Assembly (NCBI GenBank): GCA_020161855.1
Contig: JAIUNJ010000002.1
Coordinates: 62,001-126,000 of the forward strand
DNA length: 64,000 nt
Source of the DNA: Pseudomonadota bacterium
GTDB taxonomy: Bacteria > Pseudomonadota > Alphaproteobacteria > Rhizobiales > Aestuariivirgaceae
Reading direction: 5' to 3'
The notes under the pieces were generated by a model. That model was not told where the DNA came from and ran no database searches. It was given only the letters and a program-made list of their open reading frames with translations. A program made the position numbers and the translations under genes. Shown here one piece after another: positions 1 to 8,109 of this stretch (position 1 is its first letter; each line of letters begins with the position of its first letter).

Positions 1-136
1 CCGGATGCTCAAAGTTCCACATTTCCGGGGCATCCCCGGAGACCAGCCCCATCTGGAAATAGTTGGTACCGGTGGCACCGTCAGCGAGCAGCCATGGGCG
101 GGTGGCGAGTGCTTCAGTAAACGACTGGCGCGGCAT
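1..136 (-). CDS. Betaine-homocysteine S-methyltransferase family protein (N-terminal part)
   Basis: This is the 5' end of a minus-strand gene that runs off the left edge; 45 codons are visible. It starts at ATG 136, with GAGGA eight bases upstream. The protein begins MPRQSFTEALATRPWLLADG and continues ATGTNYFQMGL. The glycine-rich DGATGT stretch is the first strand of the TIM barrel in homocysteine methyltransferases (pfam S-methyl_trans), which use betaine or another methyl donor to make methionine. The zinc-binding cysteines lie outside the window, so the methyl donor cannot be confirmed. A strong palindrome sits just upstream (153-176). The sulfite dehydrogenase operon ends 33 bases upstream, in the same direction. 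Betaine-homocysteine methyltransferase is the best guess; S-methylmethionine-type homocysteine methyltransferase is the alternative. Confidence 0.75.
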   Translation of the reverse strand, partial: MPRQSFTEALATRPWLLADGATGTNYFQMGLVSGDAPEMWNFEHP

Positions 137-152
137 ATTCGTTGTCCTCGAA

Positions 153-176
153 CTATATAAAGAGTTCTTTATATAG
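153..176. promoter_or_regulatory. Palindromic operator upstream of the homocysteine methyltransferase gene
   Basis: An 11-base inverted repeat, CTATATAAAGA / TCTTTATATAG, is separated by two bases. It lies 17 bases before the ATG at 136 and overlaps the stop codon of the preceding hydrolase gene. AT-rich palindromes with an AAAGA...TCTTT core resemble sites of ArsR-family regulators of the methionine/S-adenosylhomocysteine cycle (SahR type). That assignment is from memory of the motif and no regulator gene is in the window. Confidence 0.65.
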
Positions 177-1020
177 ATTCCGACGGCTGCTGCCAAGACG
201 CAAATGCGTGCGGCGCCGTCAGCAGGTACATGCGTTCATTGACCTCGATCCGCTCCGGCCGATCACCGCTTTTCTTCAGATTTTCCAAAGTGGTTAGCAG
301 GTCTTTCAAATCCTGTTTGTAAAGGCGGGGTGCATCATGCCGGCCATCGTCGTCGGGCTTTCCATGTGCCCCAAAGATCAGCGTATCGTCGCCCACCAGT
401 GCCAGCAGCTCCTCAACCACCCGCAGATAGGCGGCCAGATCCGCCCCACGCACCTGTCCATACAGCGCACCGAGATAGATGTAGTCCGCCGCCAGCAGAA
501 GGTTTGCCAGCGGGTCCCATAGCGCAACATGATCGGGCGCATGCCCCGGCGTGTGCAATATCTCTAACACTCGGCCACCGAGGTCAATCTTGTGCCCGAT
601 AGGCCACCACTGCTGCACACGCATTGGCTTCCAGGTCATGCCCTCGAGATGGCCGAGAAAGCGCTCGCCGGGCTCGAACAGGATGCCGTTCCGTTCGTGC
701 GCACGCAGCAGCGGCAGGTCGGCCACGGCGACATCGTCGAAGCGATGCAGGTTCCCCACATGGTCGAAATGCATGTGTGAGCAGAAAGCCGTCACCGGCA
801 GTGGCGTAAGCGCCCGCACGACTTCCGTGATGTCGCGGACACCGGGGCCTGTGTCGAACATCAATGCACGCTCGGTTCCCGCCACCAGATAGTTCCAGTT
901 CAACTGGTGAAAGCGCGGCTCGCCAATCGCCGTCACGCCCGGTGCAACCTCGCGGATGGCGAACCAGTCATCAAACCAGCGAACACCGGGGGCGAGCATG
1001 TCAGGCATTTGCCAGTCCAT
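169..1020 (-). CDS. Metallo-beta-lactamase-fold hydrolase
   Basis: A 283-residue protein with the metal-binding motif HMHFDH at residues 82-87, a TPGH motif at 157-160 and a later GAHG. These supply the usual metal ligands of the metallo-beta-lactamase fold (glyoxalase II-like group). There is no signal peptide, so it should be cytoplasmic. Its ATG lies 20 bases inside the end of the upstream membrane-anchor gene, so it is almost certainly translated from the sulfite dehydrogenase mRNA. That context suggests a sulfur-linked substrate such as a thioester, persulfide or glutathione adduct, but this is inference. The family is too broad to assign a reaction. Its stop codon lies inside the palindrome at 153-176. 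Confidence 0.85.
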   Translation of the reverse strand: MDWQMPDMLAPGVRWFDDWFAIREVAPGVTAIGEPRFHQLNWNYLVAGTERALMFDTGPGVRDITEVVRALTPLPVTAFCSHMHFDHVGNLHRFDDVAVADLPLLRAHERNGILFEPGERFLGHLEGMTWKPMRVQQWWPIGHKIDLGGRVLEILHTPGHAPDHVALWDPLANLLLAADYIYLGALYGQVRGADLAAYLRVVEELLALVGDDTLIFGAHGKPDDDGRHDAPRLYKQDLKDLLTTLENLKKSGDRPERIEVNERMYLLTAPHAFASWQQPSESI

Positions 1021-1927
1021 AGTAGAGGTTCACGACGTGCACTGCCTCTGCGAAGAAGAGCCAGCGCTCGATAACTGCGGCAGCGAGGGCAGCCACGGCA
1101 AGCCCGAAGGATAGCCACGGGCTCAGCAAGGCGGCAAGCACGGCAAAGACAATGGCCATCGCTAGCAACAGGAACACGAGGCGCCGCAGCTTTTGTGCAT
1201 GGCGGCGGGCCACGGCATAGCCCATTTCCTTCTGGATGAAGTTGATGTTCGTATGCGGCACTTCCCACTGGCGCACACCGGGGCCGAGGCCGGTGGCCGC
1301 CGCCATTGAGTGCTTGCGTGGGGCATTGTCGATCGAGTGCCAGTAGGCAAACTTCAGGATCAGCACCGCCACCAGCGCCACCACAGCCAGTACGATCTGA
1401 AACCACTGGAACCTGCCAAAGAGTGTCGCAATGGGAGCAAGCAGGGCCGCACCGGTCGCCAGCCCGAAAACCAGATATACCGGCACCGTCAGGCCATGAT
1501 GCCATTGCGGGATGGTTTTGAGGGAGGAATAGATCTTGCCGGTGCAGAACACCGTCACGCCGCTCATGATGGCCGTGGCCCAGCCCAGCGGCCCAATCAG
1601 TGATGGCCAATCCACGAGTCCTGACCAGACAAGCCCAAATGCCAATGCGACGGGATAGGTGACAACGGCCGCCACACCCTCGCGGGAGAGCCAGGATGAG
1701 CGCCACTGCGAAAAGGCGCGCCAGGCTCGCTCCGGATGACCGAGATGGAACGTCGAGGACAGCAGCCCCACCGTGATCAGTGCCAGCGCTATGAACAGCG
1801 CGACCAGCGCAAAAGCCAGTGACGAAGCCTGTCCATGCTGCACGCCAACCAGCCCGAGCAGCGCCAGAAGCCCGTAGCCTGCTCCCGAAGACGTCGTGAA
1901 GAGGATCACAGAGTAGGCCGGATTCAT
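1001..1927 (-). CDS. soeC: DmsC/SoeC-like membrane anchor subunit of sulfite dehydrogenase
   Basis: A 308-residue very hydrophobic protein with about eight predicted membrane spans, starting MNPAYSVILFTTSSGAGYG. The length and pattern match DmsC-type anchors, which hold the iron-sulfur/molybdenum subunits on the inner membrane and exchange electrons with the quinone pool. It lies directly after the iron-sulfur subunit gene with three bases between them, in the classic A-B-C order. In the SoeABC enzymes of sulfur-oxidising bacteria this set oxidises sulfite to sulfate in the cytoplasm. The DmsC family also serves DMSO, polysulfide and tetrathionate enzymes, so the substrate rests on the catalytic subunit and on context. 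Confidence 0.8.
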   Translation of the reverse strand: MNPAYSVILFTTSSGAGYGLLALLGLVGVQHGQASSLAFALVALFIALALITVGLLSSTFHLGHPERAWRAFSQWRSSWLSREGVAAVVTYPVALAFGLVWSGLVDWPSLIGPLGWATAIMSGVTVFCTGKIYSSLKTIPQWHHGLTVPVYLVFGLATGAALLAPIATLFGRFQWFQIVLAVVALVAVLILKFAYWHSIDNAPRKHSMAAATGLGPGVRQWEVPHTNINFIQKEMGYAVARRHAQKLRRLVFLLLAMAIVFAVLAALLSPWLSFGLAVAALAAAVIERWLFFAEAVHVVNLYYGLANA

Positions 1928-1930
1928 TGT

Positions 1931-2728
1931 TCAGCCTTCCAGCCGGTCGGAGACATCGGCCGGATTCACCGACGCCGTTGCCCGTGAACTCGTCATCAGC
2001 TTGTCTGCCCAGGCAAAGAGCCTGTCGAGTGCTGATCCGTCCTGGGCCGGAAGTGGCTCGATGCCGGCAATTGCCTTGTCCCGGCGCGGGCGCGGCGGCA
2101 GGTATTTGTTGGTCGGCTTGTAGCCCATTTCCGGAAAGAGATCATATCCGCCCCGTTCGGCCACCAGGGTCGATACATCCGAGTTGGGATCCCCAAGGTC
2201 GCCGAAGCTGCGCGCACCTGTCGGGCAGGCCTTCACGCAGGCCGGCACACGGTCTTCCGGAACAAAGTTCTCGTTGTAGATCCGGTCCACGCAAAGCGTG
2301 CACTTCTTCATCACACCCGACGCATAGTCATACTCGCGCGCGCCATAGGGACAGGCCCAGGAACAGAGCTTGCAGCCGATGCAGGTCTCGGGGTTCACCA
2401 GCACAATGCCATCTTCCGCCCGCTTGTAGGATGCACCCGTTGGGCAGACGGTCACGCAGGCCGGTGTTTCGCAGTGCAGGCAAGAACGCGGAAAATGCAC
2501 AATGCGGCTGTCATCGCGCCCTTCTTCCTGCACCTCATAGCCGTGGATGCGGTTCAGCCAGGTGCCCATGGGCTGGGGGCCCCGGGCATTGTCGTCGCTC
2601 AGCGGCGCGGAGACGCCCTGCCCGTTCCACTCCTTGCACGAGGTGGCGCAGGCCTGGCAGCCGACACAGATATCAAGATCGATGACGAGGCCGAGCTTCT
2701 TTCCGGTCGTGGCGGGCAGCGAGGTCAC
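1931..2728 (-). CDS. soeB: Four-cluster 4Fe-4S ferredoxin subunit (SoeB/DmsB-like)
   Basis: A 265-residue electron-transfer subunit with four cysteine groups for [4Fe-4S] clusters: CVGCQACATSC near the N terminus, then CLHCETPACVTVC, CIGCKLCSWAC, and CTLC with a distant CVKAC. This is the DmsB/NrfC/SoeB pattern; it passes electrons between the molybdenum subunit and the membrane anchor. I chose the GTG at 2728 as start because it overlaps the upstream stop codon as GTGA and has GGAG six bases before it. An earlier in-frame start at 2794 would overlap the upstream gene by 70 bases and has no such support. No export signal is present. Confidence 0.85.
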   Translation of the reverse strand: MTSLPATTGKKLGLVIDLDICVGCQACATSCKEWNGQGVSAPLSDDNARGPQPMGTWLNRIHGYEVQEEGRDDSRIVHFPRSCLHCETPACVTVCPTGASYKRAEDGIVLVNPETCIGCKLCSWACPYGAREYDYASGVMKKCTLCVDRIYNENFVPEDRVPACVKACPTGARSFGDLGDPNSDVSTLVAERGGYDLFPEMGYKPTNKYLPPRPRRDKAIAGIEPLPAQDGSALDRLFAWADKLMTSSRATASVNPADVSDRLEG

Positions 2729-5544
2729 AGGGCTCTCCGCAATGGCTTGAGACGCTCGAATTTCGGTTCGCTCACGGCAGACTGGTCTGCGCATCTTTCG
2801 ACACGGACCCGAAGATCATACCAGGCCGCCTGCCCCGTGATCGGGTCACTGTTGGAATAGCGGTAGCCGCCTTCGCGTTCCGGCAGAAGATCGCTGATCA
2901 AGTGGTTGAGCAGGAATCCCTTTTTTGATTCCGGTGCATTGGCATCCAGCGCCCAGGTGCCGGAGCGCTTGCCGATGGCGTTCCAGGTCCAGACGGTGCT
3001 GTCGTCCTGTCCTTCCATGAGCTTCGCCTGACACTTGATGGTGCCGTGATGTGAAATCACGTTGACCCAATCGCCATCAGCAACGCCAAGTGCCTTGGCA
3101 CGGTTTCCGTGAATGTAGAGCCAGTTGCGCCCGAGGATCTGCCGCAGCCACGTGTTCTGCGAGCCCCACGAATGATACATCGCCATGGGGCGCTGCGTGA
3201 TGGCATGCATCGGGAACTCGGTGCCGCTCACCTGTTCTTCTTCAAAGGGGGGATACCAGAAGGGCATCGGATCGAAATAGGTCTCGACACGCCTGCGATG
3301 CTCAGGCGGTGGCAGGACAGTGCCATGGCCGCGCGCCGCCAGCCGGAACTTCTGAAGCGGCTCCGAGTAGAGCTGGTGAATGATGGGCTCAGGCCGCGCC
3401 AGAAAGCCCATGAAGGTGGCCCAGTCCAGATAGTCCCAGTTCACATGGCGATAGTATTTGGCGCGGTCGGGGATTTCCTGGAACCAGTGGCAGCCATTGT
3501 CGATATACTGCTGCAACTGGTCCGGATTGACCGGTCCGCGTCCGGAGGCCTTGCCGCCCGGTCCACGGAAACCAGCCAGTGGCCCAAGGCCGGGCGCGCG
3601 CTCATGGTTCACAATGTAGTCCGGATAGCCGCCGGGATAGCGTGGCGTGCCGTCAGCCTTCGTCAGCCCCGGCAAGCCGAGCCGGTATCCGAGATCGATC
3701 AGAACATCCTGAAATGGCCGAACGTTGCGGTCTGGCTGGACCACCGGCTGGCGGATCGAGTCCGCCGGACCTTCAGGTTCCGAGATAGGCCGGTCGAGGA
3801 GCGAGATGCAGTCCCAGCGCTCAAGATAGGTCGTATCGGGGAAGATCAGGTCAGCGTAGTGCACCATCTCCGAGGCATAGGCATCGGAATAGATGATGTG
3901 GGGAATGACATATTCGCCGTCGTCCCTCTTGGCGGTCAGTGCTGCAATCGTGTCTGGAACATTCATGGCCGAGTTCCAGCTCATGTTGGCCATGTACATG
4001 AACAGCACGTCGATCGGGTACGGATCTCCCTTGGCGGCATTGTTGATGACCATGTGCATCATGCCATGGGCGGCAAGCGGTGCCTCCCAGGAATAGGCCT
4101 TGTCGATCCGCAGCGCCTTGCCCTCTGCGTCGACAAGGAGATCGTCCGGTGAGGTCACGAAGCCAAGCGGCGGACCGGGCAGTGGCGTGTTCGGTTTCAC
4201 CTGATGAGCCTTCCCCGCAGGCTTCACGCCGGGCGGTATGGGCTTCGGGAACGGCGGCTTGTAGCGTGTGCCGCCGGGGCAATCGATGGTACCGAGGATG
4301 ATCTGCAGCAGATGGATGCTGCGGCAGGTCTGGAAACCGTTGGAATGCGCAGATATCCCGCGCATGGCATGCATCGCCACGGGGCGGCCGCGCGTCGTCT
4401 CATACTGGCGGCCAAGATAATCTGTCCACGGAATATCAATCTCGATGGCCTGCTCGAAAGCCGTGTGCGCCAGTTCGGCGGCAATGCGGCGGATCGTGTC
4501 TGCCGGAACGCCGCAGCGCTCGCTGACGGCCTCGGGCGCGTAGCCCTTTGACAGGAAACGCTCGGCTATCAGCGTGAAAGAAGTTACGACCTTGCGGCCA
4601 TCGGCAAGCAAGAAGCGTCCCAGCAGTGGCGGATTGATGCCATAGGTTCCGGCCACCTTGGTCGATTGGGTCTGGGGGTCATAGACAAGCGGTGTTCCTG
4701 CCGTGTTGCGCGCCACAAGGCCGTCGTCAGCGCCTCCCGGATTCTCGATGATGAGCCAGGGCGCATTGGTAAAGCGAGTGAGATACTCGCCGTCAATCTT
4801 CTGGGCGGCGAGCAGCACATGTATCAGCGCACCGACTAAGAGTCCGTCGGTGCCCGGCCGGATGCCGATCCATTCATCGGCAATGGCCGAATAGCCCGTC
4901 TTGACGGGATTGACGGAGACAATCTTGGCGCCGCGCTTCTTGAGCTTGCCAAGGCCCATCTTGATCGGGTTCGAGGCATGGTCTTCTGCCACGCCAAAGA
5001 GCAGGAAATACTTGGTGTGCTTCCAGTCTGGCTCCCCGAATTCCCAGAAAGAGCCGCCATAGGTGTAGAGGCCTGCCGCCGCCATGTTGACGGAACAGAA
5101 GCCCCCGTGAGCTGCATAGTTTGGCGTGCCGAACTGCGAGGCCCACCAGCCGGTGAGGCCCTGCGACTGGTCGCGGCCCGTAAAGAAAGCGAGCTTGCGC
5201 GGGTCGCTGCTGCGCACCTGGGAAAGCCACATGGTGGCCGTGCGCAGAGCCTCTTCCCAGCTGATCTCCTTGAACTCGCCCTTGCCGCGCTCACCCACAC
5301 GGATCAGCGGTGCCGACAACCGGGCCGGCGAATAGTGCTGCATGATGCCCGAGGCACCCTTGCCACAGATCACTCCCTTGTTGACGGGGTAGTCGCGATT
5401 ACCCTCGATGTATTTGACCGTGCCGTCCTTGAGGTAGACCTTGATGCCACAGCGGCAGGCGCACATGTAACAGGTGGTGGTCTTGATCTCGTCCCAAGTC
5501 TTGATCTGGGTGTTGACGACAGGTTGGCTCATGGACTCGTTCAT
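2725..5544 (-). CDS. soeA: Molybdopterin oxidoreductase catalytic subunit (sulfite dehydrogenase SoeA-like)
   Basis: A protein of about 940 residues of the DMSO-reductase superfamily. The N terminus has CYMCACRC followed 28 residues after its last cysteine by CGKG, binding one [4Fe-4S] cluster. A GGFCSVN motif at about residue 157 (counted from the earliest in-frame start, GTG 5565) places a cysteine where such enzymes coordinate molybdenum, as in PsrA/SoeA rather than the serine of DmsA. There is no twin-arginine signal, which fits cytoplasmic SoeA and argues against periplasmic thiosulfate, polysulfide or tetrathionate reductases. The start is uncertain: GTG 5565, ATG 5544 and ATG 5532 are in frame and none has a strong ribosome site. 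The gene is divergent from a MocR regulator. Sulfite oxidation is likely but inferred. Confidence 0.75.
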   Translation of the reverse strand: MNESMSQPVVNTQIKTWDEIKTTTCYMCACRCGIKVYLKDGTVKYIEGNRDYPVNKGVICGKGASGIMQHYSPARLSAPLIRVGERGKGEFKEISWEEALRTATMWLSQVRSSDPRKLAFFTGRDQSQGLTGWWASQFGTPNYAAHGGFCSVNMAAAGLYTYGGSFWEFGEPDWKHTKYFLLFGVAEDHASNPIKMGLGKLKKRGAKIVSVNPVKTGYSAIADEWIGIRPGTDGLLVGALIHVLLAAQKIDGEYLTRFTNAPWLIIENPGGADDGLVARNTAGTPLVYDPQTQSTKVAGTYGINPPLLGRFLLADGRKVVTSFTLIAERFLSKGYAPEAVSERCGVPADTIRRIAAELAHTAFEQAIEIDIPWTDYLGRQYETTRGRPVAMHAMRGISAHSNGFQTCRSIHLLQIILGTIDCPGGTRYKPPFPKPIPPGVKPAGKAHQVKPNTPLPGPPLGFVTSPDDLLVDAEGKALRIDKAYSWEAPLAAHGMMHMVINNAAKGDPYPIDVLFMYMANMSWNSAMNVPDTIAALTAKRDDGEYVIPHIIYSDAYASEMVHYADLIFPDTTYLERWDCISLLDRPISEPEGPADSIRQPVVQPDRNVRPFQDVLIDLGYRLGLPGLTKADGTPRYPGGYPDYIVNHERAPGLGPLAGFRGPGGKASGRGPVNPDQLQQYIDNGCHWFQEIPDRAKYYRHVNWDYLDWATFMGFLARPEPIIHQLYSEPLQKFRLAARGHGTVLPPPEHRRRVETYFDPMPFWYPPFEEEQVSGTEFPMHAITQRPMAMYHSWGSQNTWLRQILGRNWLYIHGNRAKALGVADGDWVNVISHHGTIKCQAKLMEGQDDSTVWTWNAIGKRSGTWALDANAPESKKGFLLNHLISDLLPEREGGYRYSNSDPITGQAAWYDLRVRVERCADQSAVSEPKFERLKPLRRAL

Positions 5545-5621
5545 TGGCTGGCAGGAGATTGACACGCATGCGGCGCACGCGCACCTGCCAAAACTTGAGG
5601 CAAATTCCTTAGGCGCAAAAT

Positions 5622-5640
5622 TGGCCCTATGATAGGTCCA
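5622..5640. promoter_or_regulatory. Inverted repeat between soeA and the MocR regulator gene
   Basis: TGGCCCTAT and ATAGGTCCA form a 9-base inverted repeat (8 of 9 matching) around a single G, in the divergent soeA/mocR region. On the minus strand the right half reads CTGGACCTAT. From memory this is one base from the reported half-site of TauR, the MocR-type taurine regulator (CTGGAC-C/T-TAA). It is a plausible binding site for the adjacent regulator; specificity is inferred. Confidence 0.5.
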
Positions 5641-5668
5641 GTCTCATCCAACCTCGGAACCCAATTTC

Positions 5669-7141
5669 GTGCGCGACTGGCTTATCCATCTGAAACGTGG
5701 CGAATATTCAAGCCTTCAGGCGCAGATCCGCGAGGCGCTGGTCTCGGCGATTCTGGACCGAAAGCTGGACCAGTCCGAGCCCGTTCCGTCGACGCGGAAG
5801 ATGGCGAAGTCGCTCGGGGTGTCACGCAACACCGTGGTGCTGGCCTATCAGGGCATGCTGGACGATGGCTATCTCGTCGCCCGCGAGCGTTCGGGCTACT
5901 ACGTCGCCGACAAGGCATTGGAAGACACGGCCCCCGCCCTGCGCCAGGCCAAGGTGAAGCCCGCTTCGGTTCCCGCTGCCGATGTAGCACGGCATTTCAA
6001 GCTCAAGCCTGCGGCGCTTGAGAACACCGTCAAGCCGCTCAACTGGCAGGATTTCCCCTATCCCTTCATCTACGGCCAGGTAGATCACACGCTGTTTCCA
6101 CTCGCCGAATGGCGGGAATGCACCCGCCAGGCGCTGGGCAAGCGCTGGCTGGGCGCCTGGACCAACGACAGCTGGGCCTCTGACGATCCGCTGCTTGTGG
6201 AGCAGATCCGCCGCCGCATTCTGCCGCGCCGGGGCATCATGGCCAGCGACGACGAAATCCTGGTGACGCTGGGCGCCCAGAACGCGCTCTATCTGCTCAC
6301 CGAACTGCTTGTGGACGGCACGACGCGCGTTGGCCTCGAGGAGCCGGGATTCCCCGATGCCCGCAACATGTTCCGCCTCAAGACCAGCAACATCTCTTTT
6401 CTGCCGGTCGATGATCATGGGCTTCTTGTGTCACCGGCACTCGACAATCTCGACCTGCTCTTCACCACGCCGAGCCACCAGTTCCCGACGACGGTGACGA
6501 TGCCGCTGGAACGGCGCATGGCGCTCCTCAAGAAGGCGCAGGAAAAGAACTTCCTCATCATCGAAGACGACTATGAGTTCGAAACCAACTACGTGAACGA
6601 GCCCTGCCCGGCACTGAAATCCCTCGATGACGACGGGCGCGTGGTCTATGTCGGCTCGCTCTCGAAGACGCTGTTTCCCGGCCTCAGGCTCGGCTTCCTC
6701 GTCGGCCCCAAGGAGCTTGTGGCGGAGGCGCGCGCACTGCGCCGTCTCATGGTCCGCCACGCTCCCAGCAATAACCAGCGGGCGGCTGCGCTGTTTCTCT
6801 CGCTCGGCCACCACGACACGCTCATCCGCCGCCTGCACAAGGCCTATCGCCAGCGCTGGGAAATCATGGGCAAGGCTCTTGCCGACCATCTGCCGATGTC
6901 ATCACGCAACCCTTCCTTCGGCGGCACGGCCTATTGGGTCAAAGGCCCGCCGCGACTCGACAGCGAACGCCTGGCCAAGGCAGCCCTTGAACGCGGCATC
7001 TTCATTGAGCCCGGGCGCTTGACCTTCGGCGGAAAGACGCCACCTCAGAACTATTTCCGCCTCGCCTTCTCATCGATCGACGACAAGAAGATCGAGCCGG
7101 GCATCAAGCTTCTCGCCGAAACCATCCGCGCGCTTGGCTGA
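5669..7141 (+). CDS. MocR-family (GntR helix-turn-helix plus aminotransferase fold) regulator
   Basis: A 490-residue regulator with a GntR winged-helix domain at about residues 10-80 (containing PSTRKMAKSLGVSRNTV) and a C-terminal aminotransferase-fold domain. The pyridoxal-phosphate lysine lies in SLSKTLFPG. MocR proteins sense an amino compound or the cofactor itself through the bound PLP. It starts at GTG 5669, is divergent from the soeABC operon across about 100 bases, and is followed two bases later by a DMT exporter gene, so it may control both sides. A TauR-like role (taurine or sulfonate use that releases sulfite) would suit the context, but no taurine genes are present. PdxR- or GabR-like functions are alternatives. 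Confidence 0.85.
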   Translation: MRDWLIHLKRGEYSSLQAQIREALVSAILDRKLDQSEPVPSTRKMAKSLGVSRNTVVLAYQGMLDDGYLVARERSGYYVADKALEDTAPALRQAKVKPASVPAADVARHFKLKPAALENTVKPLNWQDFPYPFIYGQVDHTLFPLAEWRECTRQALGKRWLGAWTNDSWASDDPLLVEQIRRRILPRRGIMASDDEILVTLGAQNALYLLTELLVDGTTRVGLEEPGFPDARNMFRLKTSNISFLPVDDHGLLVSPALDNLDLLFTTPSHQFPTTVTMPLERRMALLKKAQEKNFLIIEDDYEFETNYVNEPCPALKSLDDDGRVVYVGSLSKTLFPGLRLGFLVGPKELVAEARALRRLMVRHAPSNNQRAAALFLSLGHHDTLIRRLHKAYRQRWEIMGKALADHLPMSSRNPSFGGTAYWVKGPPRLDSERLAKAALERGIFIEPGRLTFGGKTPPQNYFRLAFSSIDDKKIEPGIKLLAETIRALG

Positions 7142-7143
7142 AC

Positions 7144-8079
7144 ATGGCGCCTGCAATTGAACAGAACCGGTTGAAAGCGGCGCTTCTGGCCATGCTTGCC
7201 GTCGGCCTGTCATGCATCCAGGACGCGCTCGTCAAAGGCGTCAGCGGCGAACTGCCAGCCTACGAGGCGGTCGTTGTCCGCACCTTGACCTCCTTGCCCA
7301 TGCTCTACGGCTATCTCTGGCTGCGCGAGCGGCAGACGAAGATCTGGCCGGAAAACATCGGCCTGATCCTGGCGCGCTCCTTCATTCTCTGCGGGGGCTA
7401 TTTCTGCTTCGTCCTGTCGCTTGCGGCCCTGCCGATTGCGACATCTGTCTCGATCTACTTCACCATGCCGTTCTTCGTCGCTGCCCTTGCCGGTTGGGCG
7501 CTTGGGGAACGGGTGAAAGCCTATCGCTGGGCCGCCATCACCGCCGGCTTCATCGGGGTCCTCATCATGGTGCGCCCCGGGGCTGATACCTTCGAGCCCG
7601 CCGCCATCCTGGCTCTCGCTTCGGCATTCCTCTACGCGCTTGGGCAGATGATGGGACGGAAGGCTTCGCAATCCTCGTCACCAGCGATCATCGCCACCTG
7701 GCAGACGATCATCTATCTTGCCGTGGGGCTCGGTATCGGACTTCTCGCGCCGCTGTTCGCCGGGATGGCAGGCGACAGCAAGGTGCTCAACTTCCTGCTG
7801 CGGCCATGGGTCATGCCTGACCTCACGCAGTTCTTTATCCTTCTCGGCATGGGCGTGCTGGGCACGCTCGGCTCCGTCATCTTCGTCGCGGCCTACAAGA
7901 TCGCAGAGGCGAACTTCGTCGCCCCGTTTGAATACACCGCCCTCCTCTGGGCGGTGATCAACGGCATCATCTTCTTCGGAGACTTCCCCGATCTCTACAC
8001 GATGACAGGTGCAGCCATCGTCATCCTCGCGGGGCTCTGGATGCTCCGCCGGGATCTTGCGACAACTGCAAAGACCTGA
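7144..8079 (+). CDS. EamA/DMT-family transporter
   Basis: A 311-residue integral membrane protein with about ten predicted spans arranged as two EamA repeats; the first repeat includes the typical run ALPIATSVSIYFTMPFFVAAL. DMT transporters of this group export amino acids or other small metabolites, or move nucleotide sugars. The substrate is unknown. The start codon is two bases after the stop of the MocR gene, so the two are surely co-transcribed. That suggests the exporter handles the compound sensed by the regulator or a product of the soe pathway. It ends 10 bases before the convergent ABC permease gene. Confidence 0.85.
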   Translation: MAPAIEQNRLKAALLAMLAVGLSCIQDALVKGVSGELPAYEAVVVRTLTSLPMLYGYLWLRERQTKIWPENIGLILARSFILCGGYFCFVLSLAALPIATSVSIYFTMPFFVAALAGWALGERVKAYRWAAITAGFIGVLIMVRPGADTFEPAAILALASAFLYALGQMMGRKASQSSSPAIIATWQTIIYLAVGLGIGLLAPLFAGMAGDSKVLNFLLRPWVMPDLTQFFILLGMGVLGTLGSVIFVAAYKIAEANFVAPFEYTALLWAVINGIIFFGDFPDLYTMTGAAIVILAGLWMLRRDLATTAKT

Positions 8080-8086
8080 GTCCTCC

Positions 8087-8109
8087 CGTCAGTCCTTGGA
8101 GGACTGACG
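8087..8109. terminator. Perfect hairpin between convergent genes
   Basis: CGTCAGTCCT and AGGACTGACG form a perfect 10-base-pair stem with a three-base loop, overlapping the stop codon of the ABC permease gene and 8 bases past the stop of the DMT transporter gene. No T-run follows on either strand, so it is only a candidate bidirectional terminator or mRNA-end stabiliser. Confidence 0.4.
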
